From JAUSIF01 sp963711595 (GTDB lineage: Bacteria; Pseudomonadota; Alphaproteobacteria; Rhizobiales; Xanthobacteraceae): a stretch of 64,000 nucleotides of DNA. The stretch covers positions 62,001-126,000 of the forward strand of contig CAVQER010000011.1 of the NCBI GenBank assembly GCA_963711595.1, read 5' to 3'. Positions 25,192 to 34,822 of this stretch are shown piece by piece (position 1 is the stretch's first letter; each line of letters begins with the position of its first letter). A program made the translations under genes and the position numbers. The notes under the pieces were generated by a model that did not search any database, was not told the origin of the DNA, and saw only the letters and a program-made list of their open reading frames with translations.

Positions 25192-26850
25192 ATGCGCCGC
25201 TGGCTAATCGCCTTGCTGATCGTTGCTGCCGTCGCAGCCGTCGGCAGCCGCTACCTACCGGATTTCTCCGCAAACACCGCCGAGACGTCCTACCGACTCG
25301 CGCGCCTGGATCGCGGGCCGATCGTTGCGACGGTCAATTCCACCGGCAACATCAATCCGGTCACCACCATCATTGTCAGCTCGCAGCTTTCCGGCCAGGT
25401 CGTCGAGATTCTCGCCGACTACAATTCCGAGGTGAAGGCCGATCAGGTCGTGGCGCGACTGAACTCCGACCAGATCCGCGCTCGCCTAGACGCCGCGCGG
25501 GCCGACCTCGAACAGGTCCGGGCGCAGCGTCTGGTAACCGAGGCGCAGATCGAGCGCGCCGGCTCGGAGATTGAGCGTGCAAAATCGACCGAGGCCGACG
25601 CCAAGGCGCAGATCGACCGGGCCGAAGCCCTGCTGGCTGACGCAGAGCGCCTCGTCCAGCGGCAGACCGAATTGCAGTCGCGCGGCTTCGCCGCGACCGC
25701 AGCACTCGACACCGCCCGCGCGCAGCGGGACGCACAACGAGCCGCGGCGGCGCAGGCGCGTGCCGCGCTCTCGGGTTCGATCGCGCAGCAGCAATCGCTC
25801 GCTGCCGACCGCAAGATGGCGCAGGCACAGCTTGCGACCGTCAGCGCACAAATTCTGCAGAAGGAAGCCGTAGTTCGGCAGATCGAAGTCGACTTGCGCA
25901 ATACCGAAATCAAGTCACCGGTGTCAGGCGTAGTCATCCAACGCAATATCGAACTCGGCCAGACGGTCGCCGCGAGCCTGCAGGCGCCAACCCTGTTCCT
26001 GATCGCGGACGATCTCCGGCGCATGGAAATTTCCGCCAATGTGGACGAATCCGACGTCGGCAACGTTCGCGACGGTCAGCGCGCGACCTTTACCGTCAAT
26101 GCCTTTCCCGGCCGCACCTTCGAGGGCCGTGTGAAGCAGGTGCGTCTCGGCTCGACGACGGTGCAGAACGTCGTGATTTATACGGCGATCATCTCCGTCG
26201 AGAACCCCCGTCACGAACTCAAGCCAGGCATGACCGCCAACCTCCGCATCGAGACCGAGCGGCGCGACGACGTCGTGCGCATCCCCAATGCTGCGCTGCG
26301 CTGGCGGCCGCCGGTGCCGCAAGCCGATACGCCTGCGCCGACGCCGCTCGCGGCGGAGCCGACACAGCCGCGCGCCGAATCCGGCGGACGCCGCGCGATG
26401 CAAGAGTACGTCGCGGCCATACGCGGCGAACTGGACCTGACGTCGGCCCAACGCGAGAAACTGGACGCCCTCCTCGCCGAGCAACGTCGTGGGATCGGCG
26501 GGGTCGCTGCGGAATCCGACCCCTCGGTGCGGCGGGCGAAGTTCGTCGAGATGCGTCGCGGCCTTGAGACGAGCATTATCGAGCTGCTTACGCCCGAACA
26601 GCAAACGAAGTTTCGGGCGATCGTCGATCGCTTCTCACCCACCGGCGCGACCCACGAGGGTCAGGCGGGACGCGTCTATGTCCTTGGACCGGACGGCAAG
26701 CCCCAGCAGGTCGCGCTTCGACTCGGAGCGACCGACGGCGGGGTAACGGAACTGATGGCGGGCTCGCTCGAGCCCGGCCGTGAAGTCATCATCGGCGGTG
26801 GACCGCGCGGACCGGACGCATCGCGTACGATGCCACGCTTCGGCTTCTGA
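25192..26850 (+). CDS. MacA-like periplasmic adaptor with LTxxQ-containing insert
   Basis: A 552-residue HlyD/MacA-family membrane fusion protein, anchored by one N-terminal helix. It has a lipoyl-like half (VSSQLSGQVVEIL), a long coiled coil (about residues 95-240, Ala/Gln/Arg-rich), the second lipoyl half, and a beta-barrel (PTLFLIADDLRRMEIS onward). Family members are usually 380-420 residues. Here about 100 extra residues lie at 390-490, with two LTxxQ motifs (LTSAQ, LTPEQ) and a helical pattern like Spy/CpxP chaperone-type proteins, before the final beta strand region. It is the first gene of a three-gene MacAB-type operon. Confidence 0.88.
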   Translation: MRRWLIALLIVAAVAAVGSRYLPDFSANTAETSYRLARLDRGPIVATVNSTGNINPVTTIIVSSQLSGQVVEILADYNSEVKADQVVARLNSDQIRARLDAARADLEQVRAQRLVTEAQIERAGSEIERAKSTEADAKAQIDRAEALLADAERLVQRQTELQSRGFAATAALDTARAQRDAQRAAAAQARAALSGSIAQQQSLAADRKMAQAQLATVSAQILQKEAVVRQIEVDLRNTEIKSPVSGVVIQRNIELGQTVAASLQAPTLFLIADDLRRMEISANVDESDVGNVRDGQRATFTVNAFPGRTFEGRVKQVRLGSTTVQNVVIYTAIISVENPRHELKPGMTANLRIETERRDDVVRIPNAALRWRPPVPQADTPAPTPLAAEPTQPRAESGGRRAMQEYVAAIRGELDLTSAQREKLDALLAEQRRGIGGVAAESDPSVRRAKFVEMRRGLETSIIELLTPEQQTKFRAIVDRFSPTGATHEGQAGRVYVLGPDGKPQQVALRLGATDGGVTELMAGSLEPGREVIIGGGPRGPDASRTMPRFGF

Positions 26851-26857
26851 GTTTCCC

Positions 26858-27592
26858 GTGGCACTGATCGAACTCAAGAACCTGACACGTCACTACCGGC
26901 TCGGCGTGGAGACGGTGAAGGCGTTGAACGACGTTTCGCTCGCCATCGATGCCGGCGAGTTCGTCGCAGTGATGGGCCCGTCGGGCTCGGGCAAGTCGAC
27001 TTTCATGAATGTCGTTGGGTGTCTCGACCGGCCTACGTCAGGCTCCTACCGGCTGGACGGCACCGCCGTCGCGCAACTTTCCAGCGATGCGCTTGCGGAT
27101 CTTCGCAATCGCAAGATCGGCTTCGTGTTTCAGGAATTCAATCTGCTGCAGCGCCTCGATGCGCTGGGCAATGTCGAACTACCGATGGTCTATGCCGGTC
27201 TGGACAGAGCCGAACGAAGGGCCCGCGCCTCGCTTGCGCTCACGCGCGTGGGGCTGGCGGCGCGACTGCACCACAGGCCGACCGAGCTTTCAGGCGGCCA
27301 GCAGCAACGCGTCGCAATCGCTCGCGCACTCGTGAACGAACCGAAGGTTCTGCTTGCCGACGAGCCGACCGGCGCACTGGATACGCGCACATCGCTCGAA
27401 CTGATGGCACTGATCCAGGAACTGAACCGCGAGGGCGCGACGATCGTAGTCGTGACGCACGAACCGGATGTCGCGCGCTTCGCGACACGGCTCGTACGCT
27501 TCCGCGACGGGCACGTCGTTAGCGACGCCCGTCAAAAGCCGGCCAATGCTGCGGCTGAGCTCGCTGAGATGCCGGTGGAGGCCGCCGCATGA
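26858..27592 (+). CDS. MacB/LolD-type ABC transporter ATPase
   Basis: A 244-residue ATPase from a GTG start placed seven bases after the adaptor stop. Walker A GPSGSGKSTFMN, Q-loop FQEFNLLQRLDALGNVELP, signature LSGGQQQRVAIARAL, Walker B VLLADEPTGALD and the H-loop VTHEPDVA are all intact. It is the free-standing ATPase half of a MacB-type mechanotransmission exporter. It overlaps the permease gene by 4 bases. An upstream in-frame ATG inside the adaptor gene was rejected. Confidence 0.94.
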   Translation: MALIELKNLTRHYRLGVETVKALNDVSLAIDAGEFVAVMGPSGSGKSTFMNVVGCLDRPTSGSYRLDGTAVAQLSSDALADLRNRKIGFVFQEFNLLQRLDALGNVELPMVYAGLDRAERRARASLALTRVGLAARLHHRPTELSGGQQQRVAIARALVNEPKVLLADEPTGALDTRTSLELMALIQELNREGATIVVVTHEPDVARFATRLVRFRDGHVVSDARQKPANAAAELAEMPVEAAA

Positions 27593-28822
27593 CACTGCTC
27601 GACGCAGTTCGATCCGCGCTCGATGCGCTCCGCCTCCACAAGCTCCGAAGTGCGCTCACGATGCTCGGCATCGTGATCGGCGTCGCTGCTGTGATTGCGA
27701 TGGTCGCCGTCGGCGGCGGCGCACGCGAGCAGGTCATCGCACAGATCAGGAGTTCTTGGCGCCAATCTGCTCATCGTGATGCCGGGCAACATCACCTTGA
27801 GCGGCGTTCGTCTCGGTACCGGCGCAGCCGCAACCCTCACGGACGAAGATGCAAGCGCGATCGTGCGTGAGGTCCCTGCTATTCAAGTCGCCGCGCCGTA
27901 CTTGCGCGGCTCGGGACAGATGGTCGCCGGCGGCGCGAATTGGGCGGCACCGATATACGGCGTCGATCTGGGGTGGTTCGAAGCACGCGAATGGGAAGTG
28001 GCGCGCGGCAGAATCTTCGAACCAGAAGAAATCGCGCGCGGCGCTCAGGTCGCGCTGCTCGGCGAGACGGTAGCGCAGACCCTCTTCGGCGGCGCCGATC
28101 CGGTCGGCGAAAACCTCCGCATCCGCAACGTTCCGCTGCAAATCATTGGTGTGATGGCAAGAAAAGGCCAGTCCGCAATCGGCCAGGACCAGGACGACGT
28201 GGTGTTCGTGCCGCTCGTTGCGGCGCGCCAGCGCGTGCTCGGACGCAACTACGCGAATGCTCGTGCCATTGGCTCCATCTACGTGAAGGTCCGTGAGGGC
28301 GAAAGCCTTAGTCTCGCGGAAGAGGACGTGAAGTCGCTGCTACGCCAGCGCCACAAGCTACAGCCGGGTCAGGACGATGACTTTTCCATCCGCAATCTCG
28401 CGGAGATCGCCGCAACGCGCGAGGCAAGCGCGCGGACGCTCGCCTGGCTGCTCGCGGCGGTCGCCGGCGTCTCGCTCGCCGTCGGCGGGATCGGCATCAT
28501 GAACATCATGCTCGTGTCCGTGACCGAACGTACGCGCGAGATCGGATTGCGCGTTGCCGTCGGCGCGAGGCGGCGGGATATACGGCGCCAGTTTCTGTTC
28601 GAGGCAGCGGGCCTTGCCGGGATCGGCGGAATCGTGGGCGTTATCGTCGGCGTCGTCGCCGCGTACTTCATTGCCCGGGCAGCCGGATGGCCGCTACTCG
28701 TGCAAACGCCGACGATCGTGATCGCGGTCGCCTTTTCGGGACTCGTCGGGGTGTTCTTCGGCTGGTACCCGGCGCTACGCGCTTCGCGCCTCGATCCGAT
28801 CGAGGCGTTGCGGCACACGTAA
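27589..28822 (+). pseudogene. MacB-type FtsX permease, frameshifted
   Basis: The start (LDAVRSALDALRLHKLRSAL, then the first helix TMLGIVIGVAAVIAMVAVGGG) lies in one frame up to about 27748. From there the MacB periplasmic core (SLGANLLIVMPGNITLSG onward) and the three C-terminal helices of an FtsX domain (SLAVGGIGIMNIMLVSVTERTREIG) continue one base later to 28822. Deleting one base at the ttctt run near 27750 gives one protein of about 411 residues, full length for the family. Without it the pump would be inactive. The downstream MFS gene converges with a 1-base gap. Confidence 0.9.
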
Positions 28823-28823
28823 G

Positions 28824-29981
28824 TCAGGCGGCGCGCGGAAATCGGAGCGTCGCAATCAGCAGTACCTGGGGCAACAGGCTGATCGCGATCGGCAGGAACG
28901 CCCAGCGCGGATCGCCGGCAAGATCCCACGCGGCCCCGCTCAGCACCGAAAACAGCATCGCCACAGTGTAGCTGACGGTGAACATAGCCGCAGAGGTGCG
29001 TGCAACGTCTTCAGGCGCACTCAAGACCGCAGGCAGCGTCAATCCGAGCGCGAGCGTCGCCGCACCGAAGAAGCCGAGGGCAGCCGCAAATGCCACGGTC
29101 CATCCGCTCGCGGTCGTGGCGACGCCGGCGAGCGCTGCGAGCATTGCGATGCCCAGGACGATCAGCGGCCAGGCGCGCCGCTCGAGCCGTTGTGCGACCC
29201 CCAGGAGGAGAAACGAAGCGGGCAATTGCGCGAAGTTCAGCGCTGTCAGCGCCGGACCAACGAGATCAGCCCGGCCCGCATTCGTGAGGTAGCTCGGGAT
29301 GAACGCGTTGGCATTGAAATAGACGCTATTCACGCTGCTCAGGATCAGCCCAAGCCGCCAGATCAGGCTGTCGCCCCAGTCGGGCCACCAGCGTCGAGGC
29401 GCGGCGCCCGGGATAACCTTGGCGCGTGGCGCGAGCAACATGACCGCTGCGAACGCGATCATCGGCAAGCCCCAGACGACAAAGCTTGCACGCCAACTTC
29501 CGTCCACGAGTGGAAGGACGAGCGGCAGCGTTAACGCCACGGGCAGCGTCTCACCCACGAGCAGGCCGTTTGTATATACGGCTGTCGCAAAGCCGATGCG
29601 GTTCGGCGCCCAGGCACGTGCCAGCACGGCCAAGGCCGGCTGCATGAAAGCGACACCCGCACCCATCAAAATCGTCGTGACGTACAGCCAAGCGATATCA
29701 GCCACGGCCCCACGCAGGCTGCCCGCAACGCCGGCGAGCAACAACCCGACGATGACGGCGGTCAGTGCGCCAAACTGTGCGATCAGCAACGAGCCCGGCA
29801 CCGCTGCCACCGCGAACAAGAACATCGGGAGCCCGGACAGGACTCCGATCTGCGTTCCGGTCAGGCCGAGATCGACTTCGATGAGGGGGATCAACGGCGG
29901 CAGCGCCAGCACGGTCAACCGCAGCCCGATTCCTGCGATCCACAGAAGCGCGATCGCTTTCCAGAACCGGTTGTGGTCCAT
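28824..29981 (-). CDS. MFS transporter, CynX/NimT-like
   Basis: A 385-residue inner-membrane protein with twelve predicted hydrophobic segments. The pattern LALPPLIPLIEVDLGLTGTQ near the N-terminus followed by GVLSGLPMFLFAVAAVPGS is typical of the cyanate/nitroimidazole group of major facilitators. Substrate unknown. Its start is 3 bases from the valS stop, so the two genes are probably cotranscribed. Confidence 0.85.
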   Translation of the reverse strand: MDHNRFWKAIALLWIAGIGLRLTVLALPPLIPLIEVDLGLTGTQIGVLSGLPMFLFAVAAVPGSLLIAQFGALTAVIVGLLLAGVAGSLRGAVADIAWLYVTTILMGAGVAFMQPALAVLARAWAPNRIGFATAVYTNGLLVGETLPVALTLPLVLPLVDGSWRASFVVWGLPMIAFAAVMLLAPRAKVIPGAAPRRWWPDWGDSLIWRLGLILSSVNSVYFNANAFIPSYLTNAGRADLVGPALTALNFAQLPASFLLLGVAQRLERRAWPLIVLGIAMLAALAGVATTASGWTVAFAAALGFFGAATLALGLTLPAVLSAPEDVARTSAAMFTVSYTVAMLFSVLSGAAWDLAGDPRWAFLPIAISLLPQVLLIATLRFPRAA

Positions 29982-29984
29982 GCC

Positions 29985-32753
29985 TCAGGCTGCGCCCTTC
30001 AGCCGCTCCAGCGCCTCACGGACCTTCGCCTGCCGGCCTTCGGCTTCCTCGCGCTTCTCGCGCTGTTCCTCGACGACCTCTTCCGGCGCCCGCGCCATGA
30101 AGTCGGCATTGTCGAGCTTCTTGTCGATGCGTGAGATGTCGTCGACGATCTTGCCGAGCTCTTTCTCGAGGCGTGTGCGCTCCGCGCCGAGATCGATCAC
30201 ACCGGCGAGCGGCAGCGCCGCGACTTCGCCGCGCACGAGCAATTGCACGGCGCCGCGTGGCGGCGCGTCGATAAAGGAGATCTCCGAGAGCCGCGCGAGG
30301 CGCCGGATCGCCTCGTCCCAGCGCCCTGCCCGCTCCTTTGTCTCCTTGCCGGCGATGAGCGCGAGCGGAACTTGCGTGCTCGCAGGCACGTTCATTTCGG
30401 AGCGCACCGATCGCACGGCGGAGACAAGGTCGATGACCCAGCCGATTTCAGCCTCGGCCTCGCCGTCAACATATCCCTCAAGCTGCGGCCAGGCGGAGAG
30501 TACGAGCATGGTTTCGCGTTTCGGACCGCTCTCGCCGGTCACGCGCCATAGCTCCTCGGTCAAGAACGGCATGAACGGGTGGAGGAGCTTCAGGATTTCG
30601 TCGAGCACGAACGTGACGATCGCGCGCGTCTCATACTTGGCAGCGCCGTCGGGTCCGGTCAGCACCGGCTTCGCAAGCTCGAGATACCAATCGCAATACA
30701 CATTCCAAACGAAACGATAGAGCACGCCCGCCGCCTCGTTGAACTTGTAGGCTTCGATCGCCGCCGTGACTTCGTTTGCGGCCTTTTCGGTCTCACTGAG
30801 AATCCATCGGTTCAATGTCTCCTGCGTGGCCTTCGGATCGAAGCCGGCGACACGAACGGCGCCGTTGAGCTCCGCGAAGCGCACCGCGTTCCAGAGCTTG
30901 GTCGCGAAATTGCGATACCCCTCGACGCGTTGCGCCGAGAGCTTGATATCGCGACCTTGCGCGGCCATCGCGGCGAGCGTGAAGCGAAGCGCATCCGCAC
31001 CGTAGTCGTCGATGATCGAAAGCGGATCGATCACGTTCCCCTTCGACTTCGACATCTTCTGCCCACGCTCGTCGCGCACGAGGGCGTGGATGTACACATC
31101 GTGGAACGGGACGTCCTTCATGAAATGGAGGCCCATCATCATCATGCGCGCGACCCAGAAGAAGATGATGTCGAAGCCGGTGACGAGCGTGCTCGTGGGA
31201 TAGAAGCGTTTCAGCTCCGCCGTTTCGTCGGGCCAGCCGAGTGTGGAGAACGGCCAGAGCGCCGACGAGAACCAGGTATCGAGCACATCCTCGTCACGCA
31301 GGAGGAACGGCTCGCGCAGCTTTGGATCGAGGGCCATGTCGTGGCCCTGTATCGGCGTGATCGCTTCTGTTTCGGCGTAGTAGGCGAGCGCGTGCGAGAC
31401 GGCCTCTTCCTCGGTCTCGGCGACAAAGATTTTTCCGTCGGGTCCGTACCACGCCGGGATCTGGTGTCCCCACCACAGCTGACGCGAGATGCACCATGGC
31501 TCGATATTCTCGAGCCAGTCGAAGTAAGTCTTTTCCCAATTCTTCGGCACGAACTTCGTGCGCCCGTCGCGAACGGCGCGCAGCGGTTCTTTCGCCATCG
31601 CCTTCGCGTCGACGTACCATTGATCCGTGAGAAACGGCTCGATCACCGCGGTAGAGCGATCGCCATGCGGAACCGTGTGAACGGTCGGCTCGACCTTCTC
31701 GAGGAGCCCACGCTCCTCGATCAGTCCCACGATCGCTTTTCGCGCCTTTTCGCGGCTCTGCCCGTGCAGCGCGAGCACCGCATCGAGATCCGGGCTTTTC
31801 GCCGCGTCTTTCAGGAACGCCTCATTGTCGTTGAGAGACAGACGCGCTTCTGGATCGAAGATATTGATCAATGGCAGCTTGTGACGCCGACCGACTTCGA
31901 AGTCGTTGAAGTCGTGCGCCGGCGTGATCTTCACCGCCCCCGATCCTTTCTCCGGGTCCGCGTATTCATCGGCGACGATCGGAATGCGCCTGCCGACAAG
32001 CGGCAGAATTGCGTGCTTTCCGATCAGGTCGCGCCAATTTTCGTTGTCGGGATGCACGGCGACCGCGACATCGCCGAGCATTGTCTCCGGGCGAACCGTC
32101 GCGACGACGATGAACTGATCCTTCCGGCCCTCGATCGGATACTTGAGGTACCAAAGGCTTCCCTTGGTCTCGACCTGCTGTACTTCCAGATCGGAGATCG
32201 CGGTCTGCAACTTCGGGTCCCAATTCACGAGTCGCTTGTCGCGATAGATCAGTCCTTCCTTGTGAAGCGCGACGAACACCTTGATCACCGCGCGCGACAG
32301 ACCTTCGTCCATCGTGAAGCGCTCGCGGCGCCAGTCGCATGAGGCCCCGAGCCGCCTCAGTTGACGCGTGATGGTTCCGCCCAACTCCTCCTTCCATGCC
32401 CAGACGCGGCGAATGAACTCCTCGCGCCCGAGCGTGCGGCGATCGGGTTCCTGACGCTCCATCAACTGGCGCTCGACGACCATCTGGGTTGCGATACCCG
32501 CGTGATCGGTGCCGGGCTGCCACAGCACATCCTTCCCGCGCATGCGCTCGAACCGGCACAGCACGTCCTGCAACGTGTTGTTGAGGGCGTGACCCATGTG
32601 CAGCGATCCCGTCACATTCGGCGGCGGGATGACGATGCAATAGGGATCGGCGCCCTTGCGCTCGGGCCTGCCCGCCTCGAAGGCACGCGCCTGTTCCCAG
32701 GCGCGGTAGATCCGGTCTTCAATTTCGGCAGGCTGGTAGGTTTTTTCGAGCAT
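29985..32753 (-). CDS. valS: Valyl-tRNA synthetase
   Basis: A 922-residue class I synthetase. The HIGH motif reads GSLHMGHALNN near residue 50 and the KMSKS motif GQKMSKSKGNVIDP near residue 564. The editing domain includes TVRPETMLGDVAVAVHP. The C-terminal coiled coil (ARTRLEKELGKI onward) is typical of bacterial ValRS. Long open frames on the opposite strand here are codon-bias shadows. The gene appears intact. Confidence 0.97.
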   Translation of the reverse strand: MLEKTYQPAEIEDRIYRAWEQARAFEAGRPERKGADPYCIVIPPPNVTGSLHMGHALNNTLQDVLCRFERMRGKDVLWQPGTDHAGIATQMVVERQLMERQEPDRRTLGREEFIRRVWAWKEELGGTITRQLRRLGASCDWRRERFTMDEGLSRAVIKVFVALHKEGLIYRDKRLVNWDPKLQTAISDLEVQQVETKGSLWYLKYPIEGRKDQFIVVATVRPETMLGDVAVAVHPDNENWRDLIGKHAILPLVGRRIPIVADEYADPEKGSGAVKITPAHDFNDFEVGRRHKLPLINIFDPEARLSLNDNEAFLKDAAKSPDLDAVLALHGQSREKARKAIVGLIEERGLLEKVEPTVHTVPHGDRSTAVIEPFLTDQWYVDAKAMAKEPLRAVRDGRTKFVPKNWEKTYFDWLENIEPWCISRQLWWGHQIPAWYGPDGKIFVAETEEEAVSHALAYYAETEAITPIQGHDMALDPKLREPFLLRDEDVLDTWFSSALWPFSTLGWPDETAELKRFYPTSTLVTGFDIIFFWVARMMMMGLHFMKDVPFHDVYIHALVRDERGQKMSKSKGNVIDPLSIIDDYGADALRFTLAAMAAQGRDIKLSAQRVEGYRNFATKLWNAVRFAELNGAVRVAGFDPKATQETLNRWILSETEKAANEVTAAIEAYKFNEAAGVLYRFVWNVYCDWYLELAKPVLTGPDGAAKYETRAIVTFVLDEILKLLHPFMPFLTEELWRVTGESGPKRETMLVLSAWPQLEGYVDGEAEAEIGWVIDLVSAVRSVRSEMNVPASTQVPLALIAGKETKERAGRWDEAIRRLARLSEISFIDAPPRGAVQLLVRGEVAALPLAGVIDLGAERTRLEKELGKIVDDISRIDKKLDNADFMARAPEEVVEEQREKREEAEGRQAKVREALERLKGAA

Positions 32754-32914
32754 GACAGGCCAAATCGGAATGTGAGCGGCTTAAAAAGCGACGCAGCGGC
32801 GCTGTGTCAATGCGGGCGATCGCCTACCGGCGCCGGGTTCAGCCGGCATGGTGCGACATTGAGCCATGCGTTCGGCGCGCCTCTACGGCGGCTTGAGCAT
32901 GCTACAGGGATTCG

Positions 32915-34111
32915 GTGGACGCCGGACCCATCAAGCCCAGTCAGCTGGCCGGTCCCCGGATGGGGGCCGGCAGTACGTTCCTGCTCCTGAGCCTCGCCGG
33001 TTTCGCCATCGGCGCCAATCTTCGCGTGACCGATCCACTGCTGCCGACGTTGGCGATCGAATTCGGCACCACGATCGGCACCGCCGCAATCGTCGCAACG
33101 GTATTCTCGTTTGCGCACGGGGCGCTCCAGCTCGTCTATGGCCCTCTCGGCGACCGGATCGGCAAGCTGCGGATCGTGGCGTTCGCCGCGATCACCTCCG
33201 CGATCATCTCCCTAGCAACGACCTTCGCGGATTCACTTGGATCGCTCGCGGCCCTGCGGCTGCTATGCGGTTTCGCCACCGCTGCGATCGTGCCGCTTAC
33301 GATGGCATTCGTCGGCAACTCGACCACCTACGCAGAACGGCACGCCGCGCTCGCCCGTTACACGGGCACGGTGATGATCGGGCTGATCGGTGGCCAGGTG
33401 CTCGGCGGAGTTGTCGCCGACCTCCTCGGCTGGCGTGCGGTGTTCTATTTCATCGCCGGCGCGTTTGCGGTGGCAGGCGTTGGGTTGCTGCTGTCGCCCT
33501 CAATTCATGCGTCAGCGCGCACTGTCGCGTCCACGAACGGCTACGCCGAAATGTTCGCCCTGTTCCGGCGCCCTGCGGTTCGGCAACTGCTTGCTGCGGT
33601 CTGTGTGCAGGGTGCGGTCAGCTTCACCACCGCGGCGTTCATCGGGGCGCATCTGCACGATCAGTTCGGATTTTCGCTCGGCGGAATCGGCCTGATGCTT
33701 GGCCTGTTTGCCGCGGGCGGCCTCGTCTACGCGTTCATGACCGCAAAGATCATGGGATGGCTCGGCGAACGCGGCGCGCTCGCTTTCGGTGGCCTACTGT
33801 TCAGTGCAAGTTTTATTGTCATGGCGGCGGCGTGGGATTGGCTCGCGTTCATTCCCGCGCTGCTTCTCGCCGGCATCGGTCTGATGATGGTGCACAACAC
33901 CTACCAGGTGCATGCAACGCAGATGGCGCCGGATTCGCGCGGCGCAGCGCTATCCTTATTCGCCGCGATGATCTTTCTTGGTCAGACCGTCGGATTTGCT
34001 GCCGGGAGCCTCGTTTACGACCGCTGGGGCGCAGTACCGATCCTGCTGACGTCGGCGATTTGCTTCCCCATCGTCGCGTTCGCGTTCCGCAGTACGATCG
34101 CGAAAGCCTGA
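32915..34111 (+). CDS. MFS transporter (drug/metabolite exporter type)
   Basis: A 398-residue, roughly twelve-helix major facilitator. The GTG start follows ACAGGGA at a suitable distance. Phrases such as DPLLPTLAIEFGTTIG and the loop motif GPLGDRIGKLRIV (motif A, GxLaDrxGrkxxl) place it with the 12-TM exporters related to Bcr/AraJ types. RLLCGFATAAIVPLTMAFVG covers helix four. Substrate unknown. It is divergent from valS and convergent with the PopZ-like gene, from which it is separated by 4 bases. Confidence 0.85.
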   Translation: MDAGPIKPSQLAGPRMGAGSTFLLLSLAGFAIGANLRVTDPLLPTLAIEFGTTIGTAAIVATVFSFAHGALQLVYGPLGDRIGKLRIVAFAAITSAIISLATTFADSLGSLAALRLLCGFATAAIVPLTMAFVGNSTTYAERHAALARYTGTVMIGLIGGQVLGGVVADLLGWRAVFYFIAGAFAVAGVGLLLSPSIHASARTVASTNGYAEMFALFRRPAVRQLLAAVCVQGAVSFTTAAFIGAHLHDQFGFSLGGIGLMLGLFAAGGLVYAFMTAKIMGWLGERGALAFGGLLFSASFIVMAAAWDWLAFIPALLLAGIGLMMVHNTYQVHATQMAPDSRGAALSLFAAMIFLGQTVGFAAGSLVYDRWGAVPILLTSAICFPIVAFAFRSTIAKA

Positions 34112-34115
34112 GGGT

Positions 34116-34679
34116 CTAGCGGCCGCCGCGGGACACGCGGTCGATCTCCGCTCGCACGAGACGCTCGACCAGTCCCGGCAAATTCTCTTCGAGCCATTGC
34201 TTCAACATCGGCCGGAGCATTTCACGTACGATATCTTCCAGCGATCGGGCATGCTCAGTCAGAACTGTGCCCGCAAGCGCGTTGAACGCCGCCGAAACCG
34301 CGGCCGTCGACGAAGGCGAAAGCAAGTCCTGATCTCGCATTGCATGCTCCTGCGGAGCGGCTACCTGAACGGGTGCGGGAGCCGCGATCGGCGCGGGCTC
34401 GGGCGCGCGTCGCTGCTCCTCGCGGAACATCAGGTCCGAGCCACGTACCGCCTTGAATGCGGGACCCGCCGCCACCGGCTGCGTGAGTTCGAGGACGTCG
34501 GCTTCCGCAGGCGGGGCGTCCTCGCCCGAGACGAGAACTGTATCGACCGGTTGTTCGGCTTCCGCGCCCGGCTTTGGCGCCGCCGCGGGCTGAGCGTTGC
34601 TGTCGTCCGCAATAATCCTGCGAATGGAGGCGAGAATCTCCTCCATCGAGGGCTCCGCAACCCTAGCCGGTTTCGACAT
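34116..34679 (-). CDS. PopZ-family (DUF2497) polar organising protein
   Basis: A 187-residue protein with the bipartite PopZ layout: N-terminal conserved helix (SMEEILASIRRIIADD, residues 11-26), a Pro/Ala/Glu-rich disordered spacer, and a C-terminal helical block (about 120-187) containing SLEDIVREMLRPMLKQWLEE and LVERLVRAEIDRVSRGG. In Caulobacter PopZ forms polar microdomains that anchor the chromosome origin and recruit signalling proteins. It is found upstream of tolC here; pcm2 follows beyond tolC. Confidence 0.85.
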   Translation of the reverse strand: MSKPARVAEPSMEEILASIRRIIADDSNAQPAAAPKPGAEAEQPVDTVLVSGEDAPPAEADVLELTQPVAAGPAFKAVRGSDLMFREEQRRAPEPAPIAAPAPVQVAAPQEHAMRDQDLLSPSSTAAVSAAFNALAGTVLTEHARSLEDIVREMLRPMLKQWLEENLPGLVERLVRAEIDRVSRGGR

Positions 34680-34822
34680 GGCCTCGCCGCTCCAACCAAA
34701 TTCCGTCTCTACCCGGGAGCTGGGAGAAAATCGCCGCCGCTACGCAGAATCAGATACACGGAATCAGTATGTCACCGACGATGCAAGTCGCCAATGCAGA
34801 AGCCTTTGAAATTGTGGATCAA

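Noticed and set aside
30579..32342. 587-codon open frame on the plus strand opposite valS
   Set aside because: It is antisense to highly conserved ValRS codons and has no family features; GC-rich codon bias leaves long open frames on the other strand.
32866..34119. 417-codon frame overlapping the MFS gene
   Set aside because: Arg-rich shadow frame; the 32915 frame has twelve hydrophobic segments and a good start.
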